A DNA stretch of 64,000 nt from Leuctra nigra (taxonomy: Eukaryota > Arthropoda > Insecta > Plecoptera > Leuctridae): positions 434,001-498,000 of the forward strand of contig OW203770.1 of the NCBI GenBank assembly GCA_934045905.1, read 5' to 3'. Below are positions 1 to 13,400 of the stretch, piece after piece. Within the stretch, counting starts at the first letter, position 1. Each line of letters begins with the position of its first letter. The notes under the pieces were generated by a model. That model did not search any database, was not told the origin of the DNA, and saw nothing but the letters and a program-made list of their open reading frames with translations. The translations under genes were made by a program, and so were the position numbers.

Positions 1-1196
1 TGGCCCATTTTTTGATATCACTACTTTTCAGTGCTGAATTTTTAGATTTCTTCTATTTTTTTATAGTTGAAGAGACTTGGCTGGCATTTTTACACGAAGT
101 GTTTTTTATGGGGATATCACTCATTTTTTTAGTTTATTTACATAACTTGTAACACATATCGGAGCAACAATGACTAATTCCTTTAAAAAAATAAGCTATT
201 TCCGAATAGTTACTATGAAAAATTGTGTATGGTGCTAAATATAAGCTTAAAGTGATATTCCACGTAGATTTGTGAAAGCATCGTTCCAATCGGTCCAGCC
301 GTTTTCGATATATGGCATCTCTTCCGGTTTTCAAAATGGCGGCTGAAATCACTGCCACCTAGAATTTACTTATATAAATGTTTTGTATCATTATAAGCCT
401 TCTGAATATGTAGTTAATGTAGTAAGAGGTGATTTAAGTCGGATTCTTAATTTTTATGACGTCATTTCCGGTTTCGGTAATAGCACACTTCTTTTTAGAT
501 TATTGATGTTCCATAAAGATGACCGTCTGAATCATTTGGCTCTAGTTTCATTCCGATCGGTCCAGTCGGTTTCGAGATATCACGTCACTTCCGGTTTCAA
601 AATGGCGGCTTCCGGTTGGTTTTATAAAAAGGCACCTCAGACGCCAAAAGTGCACATGTGGTAAAAATTTCAGATCGATCGGCTCAGCCGTTTAGGCTGT
701 GGCGGTGATAGCGGTGTTTCCTGATATCTGAATCATCATCATCATCTAAAGAAGAAGAAGAAGAAGAAGATGAAAGTGATGTAATTTCACTGTTTTCACG
801 GCCCTCTAGCTCGCAAATGGCATAACCTATTGTTCCAAAATTTGGTATATGGGGTGGGGTGGGCCATAGCTCGAAATTAAGATATTTCACAACAATGTGA
901 GATTTTCCATTGTTAAGATCCAGTAGGCCGAAAATGCCATGTTGTTGCTTACAGTAAAAGTGTTTGGTCTGCTCCTCAGTTTATTAGGCATTTACGGTAT
1001 GTTGAGTGAGTGTGAGTGTATAGTACGACTTGGCTGGGTGGAGCGACCGCTCCACTGGATATCAAAAACATACTAAGGTTTGATTTGTGAAGGTTTGAAA
1101 AACATTACTTTTGTAGAAGTAAAGTTCCAGGTTGTTGAAAACTCGATTAAATGTACCTCACAATTGAACACACAATGAGCGATGTAAAAGCCTCAC
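1..1196. other. Intron downstream of exon 17; dispersed repeats
   Basis: No exon could be supported. Two related stretches (about 270-355 and 540-625) share TCGGTCCAG-CGGTTTCGA-ATAT and the end TTCCGGTTTCAAAATGGCGG. A third partial match (CAGATCGATCGGCTCAGCCG) is near 672. They look like tails of a dispersed element. A GAA-rich simple repeat is at 750-772. Confidence 0.5.
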
Positions 1197-1456
1197 CTCT
1201 TCTTCTTGGCGATGAGCAACAGGTCGGTGAAGAGGAACACGTGGATCTGAGTGCGCGTGAACTTGCGTCCGAACGTCATCTTCTCCTCGCCGCGCCACGT
1301 GAGCTGCGTCATCTCTCCGGACCGGACCAGCCATCGGGCAGAGGAGATGACCGCCACGGGTTTGACACCACGAGTGAAGTCCAGGCGTTGTGAGAGGATC
1401 AGCATTTCCTCCATACGCTCCATACGCCGCGCCCCTTCGTTGCATTCCTTCACAAC
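1197..1456 (-). CDS. Exn: Exn exon 17: DH-PH linker and first PH strands
   Basis: Acceptor ccccag|GTTG and donor AAGAG|gtgagg; 260 nt, in at phase 0, out at phase 2. Encodes about residues 1370-1456: ECNEGARRMERMEEMLILSQ links DH to PH, then the PH beta strands (VKPVAVISSARWLVRSGEMT, IHVFLFTDLLLIAKKK). The LFTDLLLIAKKK strand is typical of RhoGEF PH domains. The remainder of the PH domain continues off the left edge. A partial copy with a decoy acceptor is at 1650-1742. Confidence 0.95.
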
Positions 1457-4400
1457 CTGGGGGAATACAAAGATGATATTGTACTTTTATAGGTAAACAA
1501 AAGATGTATTTGAATTTAAAAAAATAAAATTTTTGGATCATGTTCGTAACATTTGTGGTTTGATTTTTAGGATCATTTAGTCAAATATTTGACCGAGAAA
1601 GTGTCTGGAAATAGTAAAAGTCCTCAATTATTAGTCGATATTTCCTCAATTCGCCCCATGCGCCGAGCTCATTTCGTTGCATTCCTTCACAACCTGCCAA
1701 AACAAAGGTTTATTATTTTACTTTTATAGGTAAACAACAGACACTTTATCATTTTTACACATTTGTTACTTCATGTACTTAATATTTGTGGCTTGTTTTG
1801 GGTGTCGTTTTGTCCAAATTTGACTGAAAAAGTATGTATTCTTTATTGTCAACAGGGCCGAAGCCCCACAAGTGCAATATAATAAAAACATGAGGACATA
1901 ACAACAGCAAAAACAAAACGATGAAAACAAATTATGTACAACTAAATCGGTTCTGTATAAAAACATGTGTCACAAGTGTCTGAAAAATGCTCACATATTA
2001 GTCAACTTGAAAAATAGTTTTTGTACTTTAATAGACAAATGAACGACATATTTACGCCACCATATTTACGCTATTTACGCCATTAGCCTCACTGCAGAAC
2101 AGTGCGACGATAAGCCCCAGACAAAAAAAATACATATTGACGCTTTTCCACATTTATAACATCATGTTCATAACAGTTGGGAATGTTAATGTTTGTGTCG
2201 TTTCGTCAAATATTTGGCCGATTAAGTGTCTGGAAATTGTGAAAATGCTCAATATATCAACATTTCCTCACATGGCAGAAAACAAAGATTATTTTGTACT
2301 TAAATTCCATAAAGCATATTTATTTTCTTTGGGTCTAAAAGAATTGTGGTCTAGTCCAAAATTCATAAAATTGTTGTGAACAAACGTCATTTTATTTTCC
2401 CCAATAATTAAAAAAAATTACAAAAAACCTTAAAATGGCAAGAAAAGGACTGAATTGATCAAAACTTGAGAAAAAGGCATTTTCAGGCAAAATGAAACAC
2501 ATATTTTTGAAACCAGGAACACATGAAACATATTTATATTATGTCATTATGAACAAATACTAAAAAGGATATGTCCTAAACTTCCTAGCCTAGTAATAAT
2601 AACGAAACAGTTGAACGAGAGTCTATTATTCGCTTCCCTAGCTAAGACCTATATTGTTTGTTCGTTTTGATCCACACAGCTCCATTTCTCCATTCGAGCT
2701 GAATTTCCGTTGATTGATTATTTTTATTTTTTTAAATATATACCTATCATCTGATTGGTTGAATCGATCAGTTTAAATTTTTTAAAGGTCAACCTAAATT
2801 TTATAAAATTTTACAAAAAATTTTACAGTATGCCTTCTTATGTAGTTATATTGTTCAGTGTGACTACTATCTTAAATAGATAATGTGTTTTAGTTGTTTT
2901 TTAAACAGGTTACATGGTAGATCAACAATGACAAATGTGTTCATTATAATGTTGAATGTCGCCTTTTTGTATATAAATGTGCAAATAAAGATAAAGATAA
3001 ATTGAAATTGAAAGTTTAGCAATCTTGTTAAAATTCCATATTTTCCACTTTACCAAACTTCCTAGACACTTAGGTAATTGAAAATTCAATATAAGTCGAG
3101 CATATCTTGGTCGATGTCTATAAGCGGCTACCTGGTTGAGCCGCTGCAGGGAGCGGGCGCAGCTGTGGTACTCGGCTGAGTCCGCTTCCAGCCTGGTCAG
3201 CACGGCGTCGAGGAGGAGCGGCAAGCGGGTGATCCGCTGCATGGGAAGCATCAGGAAGCTGTGCAGGGACAGCGACTCGCACATAGCGTTGCTCTCCAGC
3301 TGACCCAGAGCCTCCAGGAATCTGCCCTGCTCGTTCCTGGACACAAGCATAGGCAAATAAGCTGCTGCAAGCGCGAGCGATTTTGCCGCTTGTTGCAGGC
3401 ACAATTTTGGATACGATTGGAGACAAAATGGGATGACGAAATTATTTGAAATTCTAATCATGGTTAGATAAAAGACAAACTTAAGGTTATCACTTGGTAC
3501 ATTTTGAATTTTTTGCAATAATTAGTTGATTTTTGGTAAAAAATAGTATATTTTCTTGTCTCGCTGGATGCCATTGTCATATAAAATTTAATTTCAAAAA
3601 TGTGCCAAGGGATAACCCTACGTTTGTCTTTTATCTAATCATGAATATAATTTGAGATCAATTGGTTCACGGGTTTGGTCTCCAATCGTATCGGAAATTT
3701 CATAGTTTTACGCGGTTTTGTTGAATAACCGGCGCCTAATTAACAAGGTACGAAGCAAAAATGAAAAGTGTTAATATACAATCAGACTGATCATGTGAAC
3801 ATCCCATCAAAGTAACACACACTTACGAAACAATTTCTCTCTCTCAATTTTCTAAAACGGCACTTCCTCAAGGTCCTATCTAGGTAGTTCTGGTTGCAGC
3901 AGTATTTAACGTAGAAACTGTAATATCTGTAACTGTAATGTACCTCAGATTGGTACACTTGGTAAAAAATCCTCAGATTTGTTCAACCATTTTGGAAAAA
4001 ATTGTAAGATTTTTTCTGCCATTTTAAACAAATTGTCAGATTTTTTTGGCCATTTTGGATTTTTTTTCGTAATTGGCACTTACTTGAGCCTCCTGAGCGT
4101 TCTATCGAGGTAGATCTGGTTGCAGCAGTACTTGACGTAGGCGTTGTAGTATCTGGTCGCGTGGTCGAATATCACGTCGCAGATGTCGGCCAATAGGAAG
4201 CTGCGCTGCCAGCACTGCTCCAGGCGCGAGAGCAGGCGTCGCGCGCACTGGCGCACCGCAGCCACGTTGCCGAACAGGATGCGTGCGTCGCTCTTAGACA
4301 ACACCTGGCAACATGGCAGAGCAGTATTGTTTAACTGTACAAATTGTTATTCAATTAAATCATGATATTTTTTGATATTTTTTTTTTATTGTAGGTACAA

Positions 4401-7400
4401 ATTGTTATTCAACTATGAGAATTTTTACAAAAAAAGGAATAACCAAACTGTTAAAATTCTCATACCAAATTAAATAACAATTTGTAAATTTTTATTTTTA
4501 ATTTTTAATTTTTTTTATTGTACAAATTGATATTAAATTATGAGAATTTGTACAAAAAAAGGAATAATGAAACTATGAAAATTCTAATACTAAATTAAAT
4601 AACAATTTGTACCAAAAAAAATTACAAAAAACAAGGTATTATTTTTTTACATTTTTTTAACTGTACAAATTGCTATTAAATTATGAGAATTTGTACCAAA
4701 AAAATACAAAAATTAAGGTTTTAATTTTTTTTACTATAGCCTACAAATTGTTATTAAATTATGAGAATTTTAACAGTTTTAAAGTTTAAACACATCTATT
4801 AGACTTAGACACTTTTAGACAACACCTGGCAACATATTGTAGAGAATAAGACAAGTATTCACAAGTACAGAAACGTTGAACATGTACTGAAAATAAGCTG
4901 AAGGACAGTTTCTTGAAAAAATAAATAATAAAGAGAAGATAATCAGGGATGGGCATGATTTAGTGAGATTATTTCACAAAAAATCATGAAAAGAAGTCTG
5001 TAAAGTTAAGATATTTAACCGTTATTTAATTTCAAATATTCTCAAATTAATCAAGAAAAGTGAATTATTTCGATATTATGCAGATATTGAAGGTTATGAT
5101 CATTGAAGGTTATTGATCATTTCTAGGGTTGGGACTTGACATCGATTTTTCGATTTGACATCGATGTCGAATAAAATAATGTGTTTCGATTCGACATCGA
5201 TTTGAATTGTTTAAGCAAATAATCGTTTGACATCGTTTCAAAAAAATTTCGAGAACTAGCGCGTAGTATTGTAGAGCTGGCAACAGTGTTTGGAAATTTG
5301 GAAATTCGCCAAATTGGAAAAACTTGGAAAAACTTTGCAAAAATTTACAGAAATTTGCAAAGTGTTTGGATTTGAAGTGAACATTACGGGCAACATTGCT
5401 AAATGATGTTGAATGCAGACAATGTTATGCTTCACAGGATATATTCCGGCAACAAGTCTAATAAAACCATGAAATTGCAACTGGATTTGCGACGATTTTT
5501 TTCCATTAATTGTTCCCTTTTACATATTGTTTACATAAATAAATGCTTGTACGTTATTTTAAATGAAAAAAGTACTTTATTTCAATCATTTCCTCGTCAT
5601 TTGTTGCCGCGAGAGGGGTGTGAGAAGGAATCTCTCGCGCTAGGAACATGGCCTTGGGCAGGCGCAACTGCAGTGTTGCCAAATTTTGCCGCCATTATTT
5701 CGATGTGGCCTTTTATTACGATGTCGAAATTTTCAGTTTGACATCGATTTAGAAATTCAAATCGAATCCCAACCCTAATCATTTTCATTCATTCATAATT
5801 AGAGAAGAAAGGTAAAAATTGTATTATAAAAATGTACTGTAAATGTACTAAATGGCTAAATAAAAGATTTCAAAATCAAAATCTAAGTATAAGGAATGCT
5901 CAACCAATATTATATATAAAAATTTATAATGAAAATGACTTACCTAAAATGTTAATAATAATTCAAAACATTAAATAGGTACAAAACAAACAATCCAATA
6001 TAAATCGTTTAAAAAAATCTTCAAGGTCAAACTCACTACTCGGCCATCTTAACGTATATTTTCCCACTGCTACTCGCGTGGTCTATTGTCGGTGTTGTCT
6101 CTACTCACGGTCAGGTCTGCGAGCAGCGGACTGGCTACGAAGTGGTCCATCAGAACTCCGAGACTCTTGACGTACGAGGCTTGAGAGGCGAGGATCTCGA
6201 ACCGCGCCTCCTGCAGCTTCTTCTGCTTCGAACTCAACGAACCTAGACAACATTCACACTCAGTCGTGGGAGACAAACGAGGAGTTTACACACTGACGAG
6301 GGACTAGCGACTAGGGATGTCGGCGGGTCCAAAAATCAGGAATCGGGTACCCGTCATAAATACTCAAGTCGGAATCGGGTAATAGAACCCCCTAAAAAAA
6401 AAAAATAATAATAATTGTGGAGGGTGGCTAGGTACGGAGGTAGGGGTTTAGGTTAATAAACACGTGGCACTTAGCTGCGTAAGAGGAGAAAATGACCCTC
6501 TCTCAGGGCCATCTGTGTGCTTGTCCTTGAAAAGAATGTGAGAAAACAGGACAGGACATGATAACATTCTTTGATAACTCTCAACTTCAATCATAAGAAA
6601 ACACGAATTTGTGCACCTTTCTACCCAGGACTCAACTTTTTCACTGTGCTACAGTGCGATTGAAAAAAAAATACAGACGCATTTTTCCCATGCTTCCTAC
6701 TCCCTACACATGATTTCACCCCTCCTTCCCCATTCCTCTCTCACCCCCCAGAGCAAGCAAGGTCGTTGAGCTTCCCCTTGAGACGCAGCTGATAACTGTG
6801 CGCAAACAAATGTATTTCAACTACACTCTAAAAAAATTTTATTATTTTTATTTATTTTTTTGGTACCCGCGATTATTATTTAATTTATTACCCGAGTAAT
6901 TGATTACCCGGAACCGCCCGGGTACCCGCCGACATCCCTACTAGCGACGTAAACACGCTCAGGGTGTCCACTCCAGAATGGTGTCAAAAAAAGTAGCAAA
7001 AGTATCATTTTGGATGAAAATAAGTGGTAAAAAAGTGGCATTTTTGTTGAATAAAGGTTCCATAAAATAGATTTTTACAAAACGCGACAAATGTGGAATC
7101 AAGGAAAATGGTAGGTTTTCAAGGAAGCCGAGGCAACAATTGGGGACCACAGAGGAGGCGCGAAAACCATTGCTGTTCTACCGACTACTGAAGTCAAACC
7201 AAAGTTAGGAATGCAATAACAGTGTACGGAACACAAAACAAATAGGCGCGATATTAAAACATTATAAATATGAATGTTAGACCTAAACAATTGCCAAAAA
7301 AATTAGCATTTAAGTGTCTTTTTGAGATTTTTAGCAATAAAAGTAGGAATTAAGTAGCATAGCAAAAATAAGTAGGTAGCAATTAAGTAGGAAAAAGTCG

Positions 7401-10400
7401 AAATTGAATAAATTGAAATACCGGTTTTTGTACCTCTTGCTGAAGTTAGCTACCGAATAAAGTTCTTGTAGCGTTAGCAAACGTCTGCCAACTTCTTCAA
7501 CTTCTAGAGGATGAAATCAATGTAAAATTAGGTGCTTGCTAACTTTATCCGAAGAATTTAGCAAGAGGTACAAAAACTGGCCCTAAATCATCCAGGAACG
7601 TGTACATTTAAAACTGTTGGAATAAAATATTGTACTGATACACGAAATAGTAGTTTTTAAGAGAAATCAAAGCGTGGGAAAGCAGCTTTACACACTTTTG
7701 AAAATATCACCATGTCTTTTTCTCTATCGCAATGTTAAATTGAAAGAAAAACTGTAACTTTGAAGAGATTTAAGTATCTGGAAAGTTACTTCAGCTTGCT
7801 AACTTTTTTTGCAATATTATGATGCAGAACATTAACAGTTTGAACTTGCTTAAGTTTTGAATGATTTCTGTCGATGAGAGAATTTCTTAAAGTATCTGGA
7901 TAAACGAAGAGTGACGTACCGAGGACGCCGCTGTTAATGACTTCTGGGATCTCGCACCAGAGGGTCCGATGTTGTCCGTGACTCGGGACCAGCTGCATGG
8001 CGGTGGGTCGAACATTCAGGTCCGATACGCCGTCCGAGTCCGTCTCGTCGTAGCCGAGGTCGCGCTGAACAACAACATGACATTCAGTTAGGAGGGTCCG
8101 ATGTGGTCCGTGACTCGGGACCAGCTGCATGGCGGTGGGTCGAACATTCAGGTCCGATACGCCGTCCGAGTCCGTCTCGTCGTAGCCGAGGTCGCGCTGA
8201 ACAACAACATGACATTCAGTTAGGAGGGTCCGATGTGGTCCGTGACTCGGGACCAGCTGCATGGCGGTGGGTCGAACATTCAGGTCCGATACGCCATCCG
8301 AGTCCGTCTCGTCGTAGCCGAGGTCGCGCTGAACAACAACATACAAGTCAATACAGACCGAGGGGCAACAATAACAACTACCTAATAGTTTTGCTGTACA
8401 CCTGGAAACAGATCCCCAAAGAGAGATTTTGATTGATTTTGAATGATTGATTCCAATCAAAATCTCTGTGATTCTGTAGAATCTCTCTTTGCCGATCAGC
8501 TTCCAGATTTCAGATTTCCGATTACAAAGATTTAGAAAGATTTCCAATGATTACCCAAATATCCAAATATTTCAATGATTTATGCAGATATACAAGAAAA
8601 TATCAAGGATTCCTAAGATTCCCAAGATTTCCTTGGATTTTTGAAGATTTTCAAAGTTTTTCGAAGACTTGAAAGATTTTCAAAGGTTTCTAAGATTTCT
8701 AAGATTTCCAAAGATTCAAAGATTTCCAAAGATTTTGATAGATTTCCTAAAATTTCCAAAATTAAGATTTCCATGATTTCCAAAGAGCTTCAAAGATTTC
8801 CTATAAGGTTTCCCAGATTTCTAAGATTTCCAAAAATTCCATCATTTCCAAAGATTTTGATAGATTTTTAAAGATTTAGAAGATTATTAAAATCTAAGAT
8901 AAAAGATAAACAATTTATGTAACTAGATAAGATAGTAAATAATCACTATAAATTTTATCTCAAAAAGATAATAGATATCAAAATATCATCTAGACAAGTG
9001 ACAACACTGGTTGTAACGTGTGATGATATATTGTAACTAGAGGTCAGTTAGGGTACCCGGGTACAAACCGGGTACCCGGGTACGCCATTACCCGGGTACA
9101 ATGGCGGGTACTCGGGTATCAAAAAAAATAAAAATAAAAAAAAATAAAAATTTTTGTTTGTTTTTTGTTTGTAGTTATTAGGTTTGTTTGCATTATTTGC
9201 GAATGCTGCCACTTAATCACCAGCTGCATTGTTTATAGTTATATAAACTGAATTTAATATTTATTCATATTTCCCAAATCTCAACAATCCCAACCAATAA
9301 TTGGTTTGTAAATTCATTGTTAGTAATTTCATGAGAATGCTGGTGAGTTGAGGATGGATTATTGATGGAGGGGATGCATTGTGTTCAACCTTCCATTGTA
9401 TGGACGTTGTGTATCTCTCCCCAAGGACACGGATAGACGGCGGGCTCAATGCAACAAATTTCAAAACATTTTCCAAAAAAAATAAAAAAATAAATTTTTT
9501 TTTTTTTTTTTTTTAGTTATTTATTACCCGGGTAATTACCCGGGTAATTAAAGCGGGTACCCGGGTACAAAACATTACCCGAATCCGACCTCTAATTGTA
9601 ACGTATTGATATGTCTCACCTCCACCACCGACGCTGCGTAGAACTGGTAGAGCGGCTCGTCGATGAATCTCTGCTCCGAGCCCGACGAGGAAGCCGAGGA
9701 CTCCGGGGGACTCGACTGGCTGGAGTCTAGACCAATCACAAGCCAACGTCACATTACCAAGAACACTCGGCACAAATCAGCATGCAATTTCACTATCTAC
9801 GTACTTCAATTCATAGCTTGCACGAACTTCTTTTGTTTTATATCAGCAATGCTAAATTATTGAATTGTCGACCCATTACGTTGGCACGTTGACGGGTCAG
9901 ATTTATAACTTTATTGAGACAAACCGATGTATTTTTGAAATGTGAGTGATTTCTCTTCGTACGCAAGTAATCTCCGGAGCCTATACAATTTCCCAGGTAC
10001 CCATTAACTATAAAATATCGTCAAAAAAGCAGAGAATCACAGCTATTCTGCGTGCCATTAAGATGGCGACGGCAACAATGAGATGACATCACATGCAAAC
10101 TATGAATAGAATCTAAGAATATATCTGAAAACACAAGTTATAATTATTCAAAAATAGAACAGCGAGGCAAAAATGAGAGACATTGAAAGAAATTGCTGTA
10201 CTTTTTCTAGGTTTTCAAGTAGCTACAACAATGATCCATTGTTGAATAACATAAATACCTAGATATTAGGATCACGGAACTGCATTTGATATTGTTTAAA
10301 AGCAGATCTAACTAGATAGTTTTTAATGTGGTCTATTACCTACCTACTGTTCCGCTAAATCGTAAATCGTATAAATCGTCTTTCGCTTACGCTTCGGCGA

Positions 10401-13400
10401 AAGCCTATAATGATGTGCCAACCAAGCTAAAAGACTCATGTGTAGGTGTGTTCAATAAAATGTTAAAGAATCACTTGTTTGCAATTGGGTGTTACAAGGA
10501 ACAGGTCTGAACTCCCGTACAATAGTAACTTAGCTTTAGCTTATCTTTAAACTTATCTGTTTTAAATTAATCTTGTAGCTATCATACCTACATTATTTTG
10601 ATTAGGTACTGCTAGAGTTTCAACTTACGCTTTGTAGTAACCCTATAGTATAGGAATGGTATTTATTAATCTTTTATCTTTTAACTATTTTATAACTATC
10701 TTGACTATTAATTTCGCAAGTATGCCTTCTTATGTAGTTATATTGTTCAGTGTGACTTTTATCTTAAATAGATAATATCTTTTAGTTGTTTTTTAAACAG
10801 GTTTCATGGTAGATCAACAATGACAAATGTGTTCATTATAATGTTGAATGTCGCCTTTTTGTATATACAGTAAACCCTCGTTATTACGAACTTCAATAAT
10901 TCGAATTTAGGGGTAAATTCGAACTAGGTGCATGGTCCCAATGGACAGGATAGGTTTTTACATGTTAAATCATTTTTATAAATCGAATTTTAGGTTAATT
11001 CGAAATTCGAACTGAATTTTGGTCCCAGCCCATGTTATTCCTTGCATACAGTTGTTTTAATTCGAACTTTGCAGAAGGATTGATAAAATAATCGCGAACA
11101 AACTACGAAAAAACAACACTCAAAACAAAACACAACCTTCAATGGCGTCAAAATTACGTCATGTGGCTTGCGAGGTTGGCCAAACTGCTGTTACAGGTTT
11201 GCCAACCCCACTTTTTTGCAATGGCGGGAATATTCCACAGGCGGGAATATTCAAACTTCATGAAAATGCACAAAAAAAATTGCATTAATTAGGATATTTC
11301 GAACTTTTTAAATTCGAACTGGGATTTTTTGGGTCCCTTTGAATTCGAATTAACAAGGGTTTACTGTATATAAATGTGCAAATAAAGATAAATTGAAATT
11401 GAAATTGAAATTGAAATATTCCATGCAAGGTATTATGACCCACCTGGTACCGTAGAGTTCTCCTCCCACAGTCCCACGTCCGCGTACCAGCTGCTTGTGA
11501 GCGGCCTGCTGCTCCGCTTGGCTTCGAACAGTCCGCACTCCGCGTACCACGAGGTAGCGGACTGACTCCGCTTCTCCTTGCGCTCAGGCCGCTTCGGTCC
11601 TGACATCACAAGCGGAAGTAAATCACAAGCTGGCAAGTTGAAATCTTTTTCAACATTTATTACAGTCATTTGTTAGGATTACATATAAAAATGTTTATAT
11701 ACCTATGCCTATTTAGTATTTTTAAAAGAAAAAGGATACAATTTGTTTATGTCCAAAATTTACACACTTTTAAAACAAATACCTACGATGTTACGAAGTA
11801 AAGAAAATTTACTACTTTCTCAGCATTTTTTACATCTACTCGTTACATTTAAAAATGTTTTTCCGATGCCTATTTTTAAATGAAAAAGGCTACAATTTGG
11901 TTTAATATGTCCAAAAACTACACACTTTTAAAACAACTGTGACGATTTAAATGGAATGTGCGATTTTCTTCAGACCAAGGTCCAGTTTTTAAATACTCTC
12001 CTAAACCAGTAATTAAGTTAAAACACAGTCATTCAAGGAATAAACATCAAAAAGCATTTAGTCTAATGTAAAAATGGATGTTTTGCCAGATTCAATCATA
12101 CAATTAAATATTTTAATCGGAATGTACTTTATTTCAAATAGGTAAAATAAATAAACAAGAACATTGTAACTTCCAGTGCCGCCATTGCTTTTCTGTTTTG
12201 CACCAAAGAAAGGAAAAATTGCGGGAAAAATTTTGAAAATTTGAATTTCTCGAATTTCGAGTCTCGTTTGATATTTTTAATAACTTGCTCGAAATTCAAA
12301 CTCGAGTCAAACACACATTTTGCTCGAAATTTCGAGCAAATTTCGAGACTCGCCCAGCCCTAAAATTTATATAACGAAAAACAAGGATTTCAATTAAATA
12401 AGTTGAAGAACTCGTAGAATAGAAAAGAATGAAAAGTGGGAAGGAAAATTTAGTCCAAATCTTAGTGTTTTTCAATCATATTTAGCATCTAAGGTTTGAA
12501 TATAAAACCCAAAGCAACACTTTGACGAGTGTTTTCTTGTTTTATTGTCAGTTCACTCACCAGGAGGTAAAGGTGGCGGTGAGGTCGGCCGGACGGAACT
12601 GTTTCTTCTAGCAGGCGGTGCGTCGTTGTTCGTTGTCGTTGCTCCGCTGTTCGTTGTGTCGTTCAGTCGTTCGTTGGACGTGTCCGAGTTCGTTCTGGAG
12701 AAGAGGGTTCGAACTTAGCGGGATAAATTACAAACAAACTCCGTCATTTGACGGAAAATTCAATCAGGTTTCTTTAAGCCAAGAATCAACATTCAAGACA
12801 ATTGCAATTCTCAAGATTATAACTGTTTTATAGCTGTTTTCTATAAGTATTTTATACCCTTAGAATAATACTACCTACATATTTTTACATAGGTAATGCT
12901 CCAAGTATTTTTCTAGTTTTAAATTGAAGTGTTGACTTGAAATTTTTTTTGATATCACTACATTTCAGTGCCAACTGAATATATGGATTATTTTTTGTTT
13001 TTCATTTTTGGAAAAAACTTTGTTTTAGAATAAAAGAAAATAATATAAAAAAAAACAGAATACCTATTTTATCCAAAATTCATGTAAAACGTAGATTTTC
13101 TCCGGATCTAATTAAAAAATAACATAAAGTACTACCAACTTTCTTCCAAAATTCTAAATCATTCTTAAAATCGTATTTTTCTTCAAACACTCTTAAAAAG
13201 CCAACATAACAAGCGAATATTTACTTGGAGTCCAAGTCCAGTGTTTCCGTCAAATAAAACGTTGAGCTCATTTGCTGCGACCTTGAGCGTCGAAACTTCC
13301 TCAGGGACCAGTACTTTCTCCCCTGCTGTTCGTGCTGGCTGTTGTCCGTTGCCGTTGCGGGCTGTTTGGTGGCCTCTAGCGGCTGTTTAGCTGACTCTAG

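Noticed and set aside
3118..3518. Exon 16 extending upstream into AAKSLALAAAYLPM
   Set aside because: That part of the open frame is MITE M sequence read through; the acceptor at 3337 joins exon 15 in phase and restores the conserved DH sequence.
6957..7390. Further hAT-like element beginning CAGGGTGTCCACTCC
   Set aside because: No matching right terminus or target duplication could be found; GTAGCAA-rich sequence alone is not enough.
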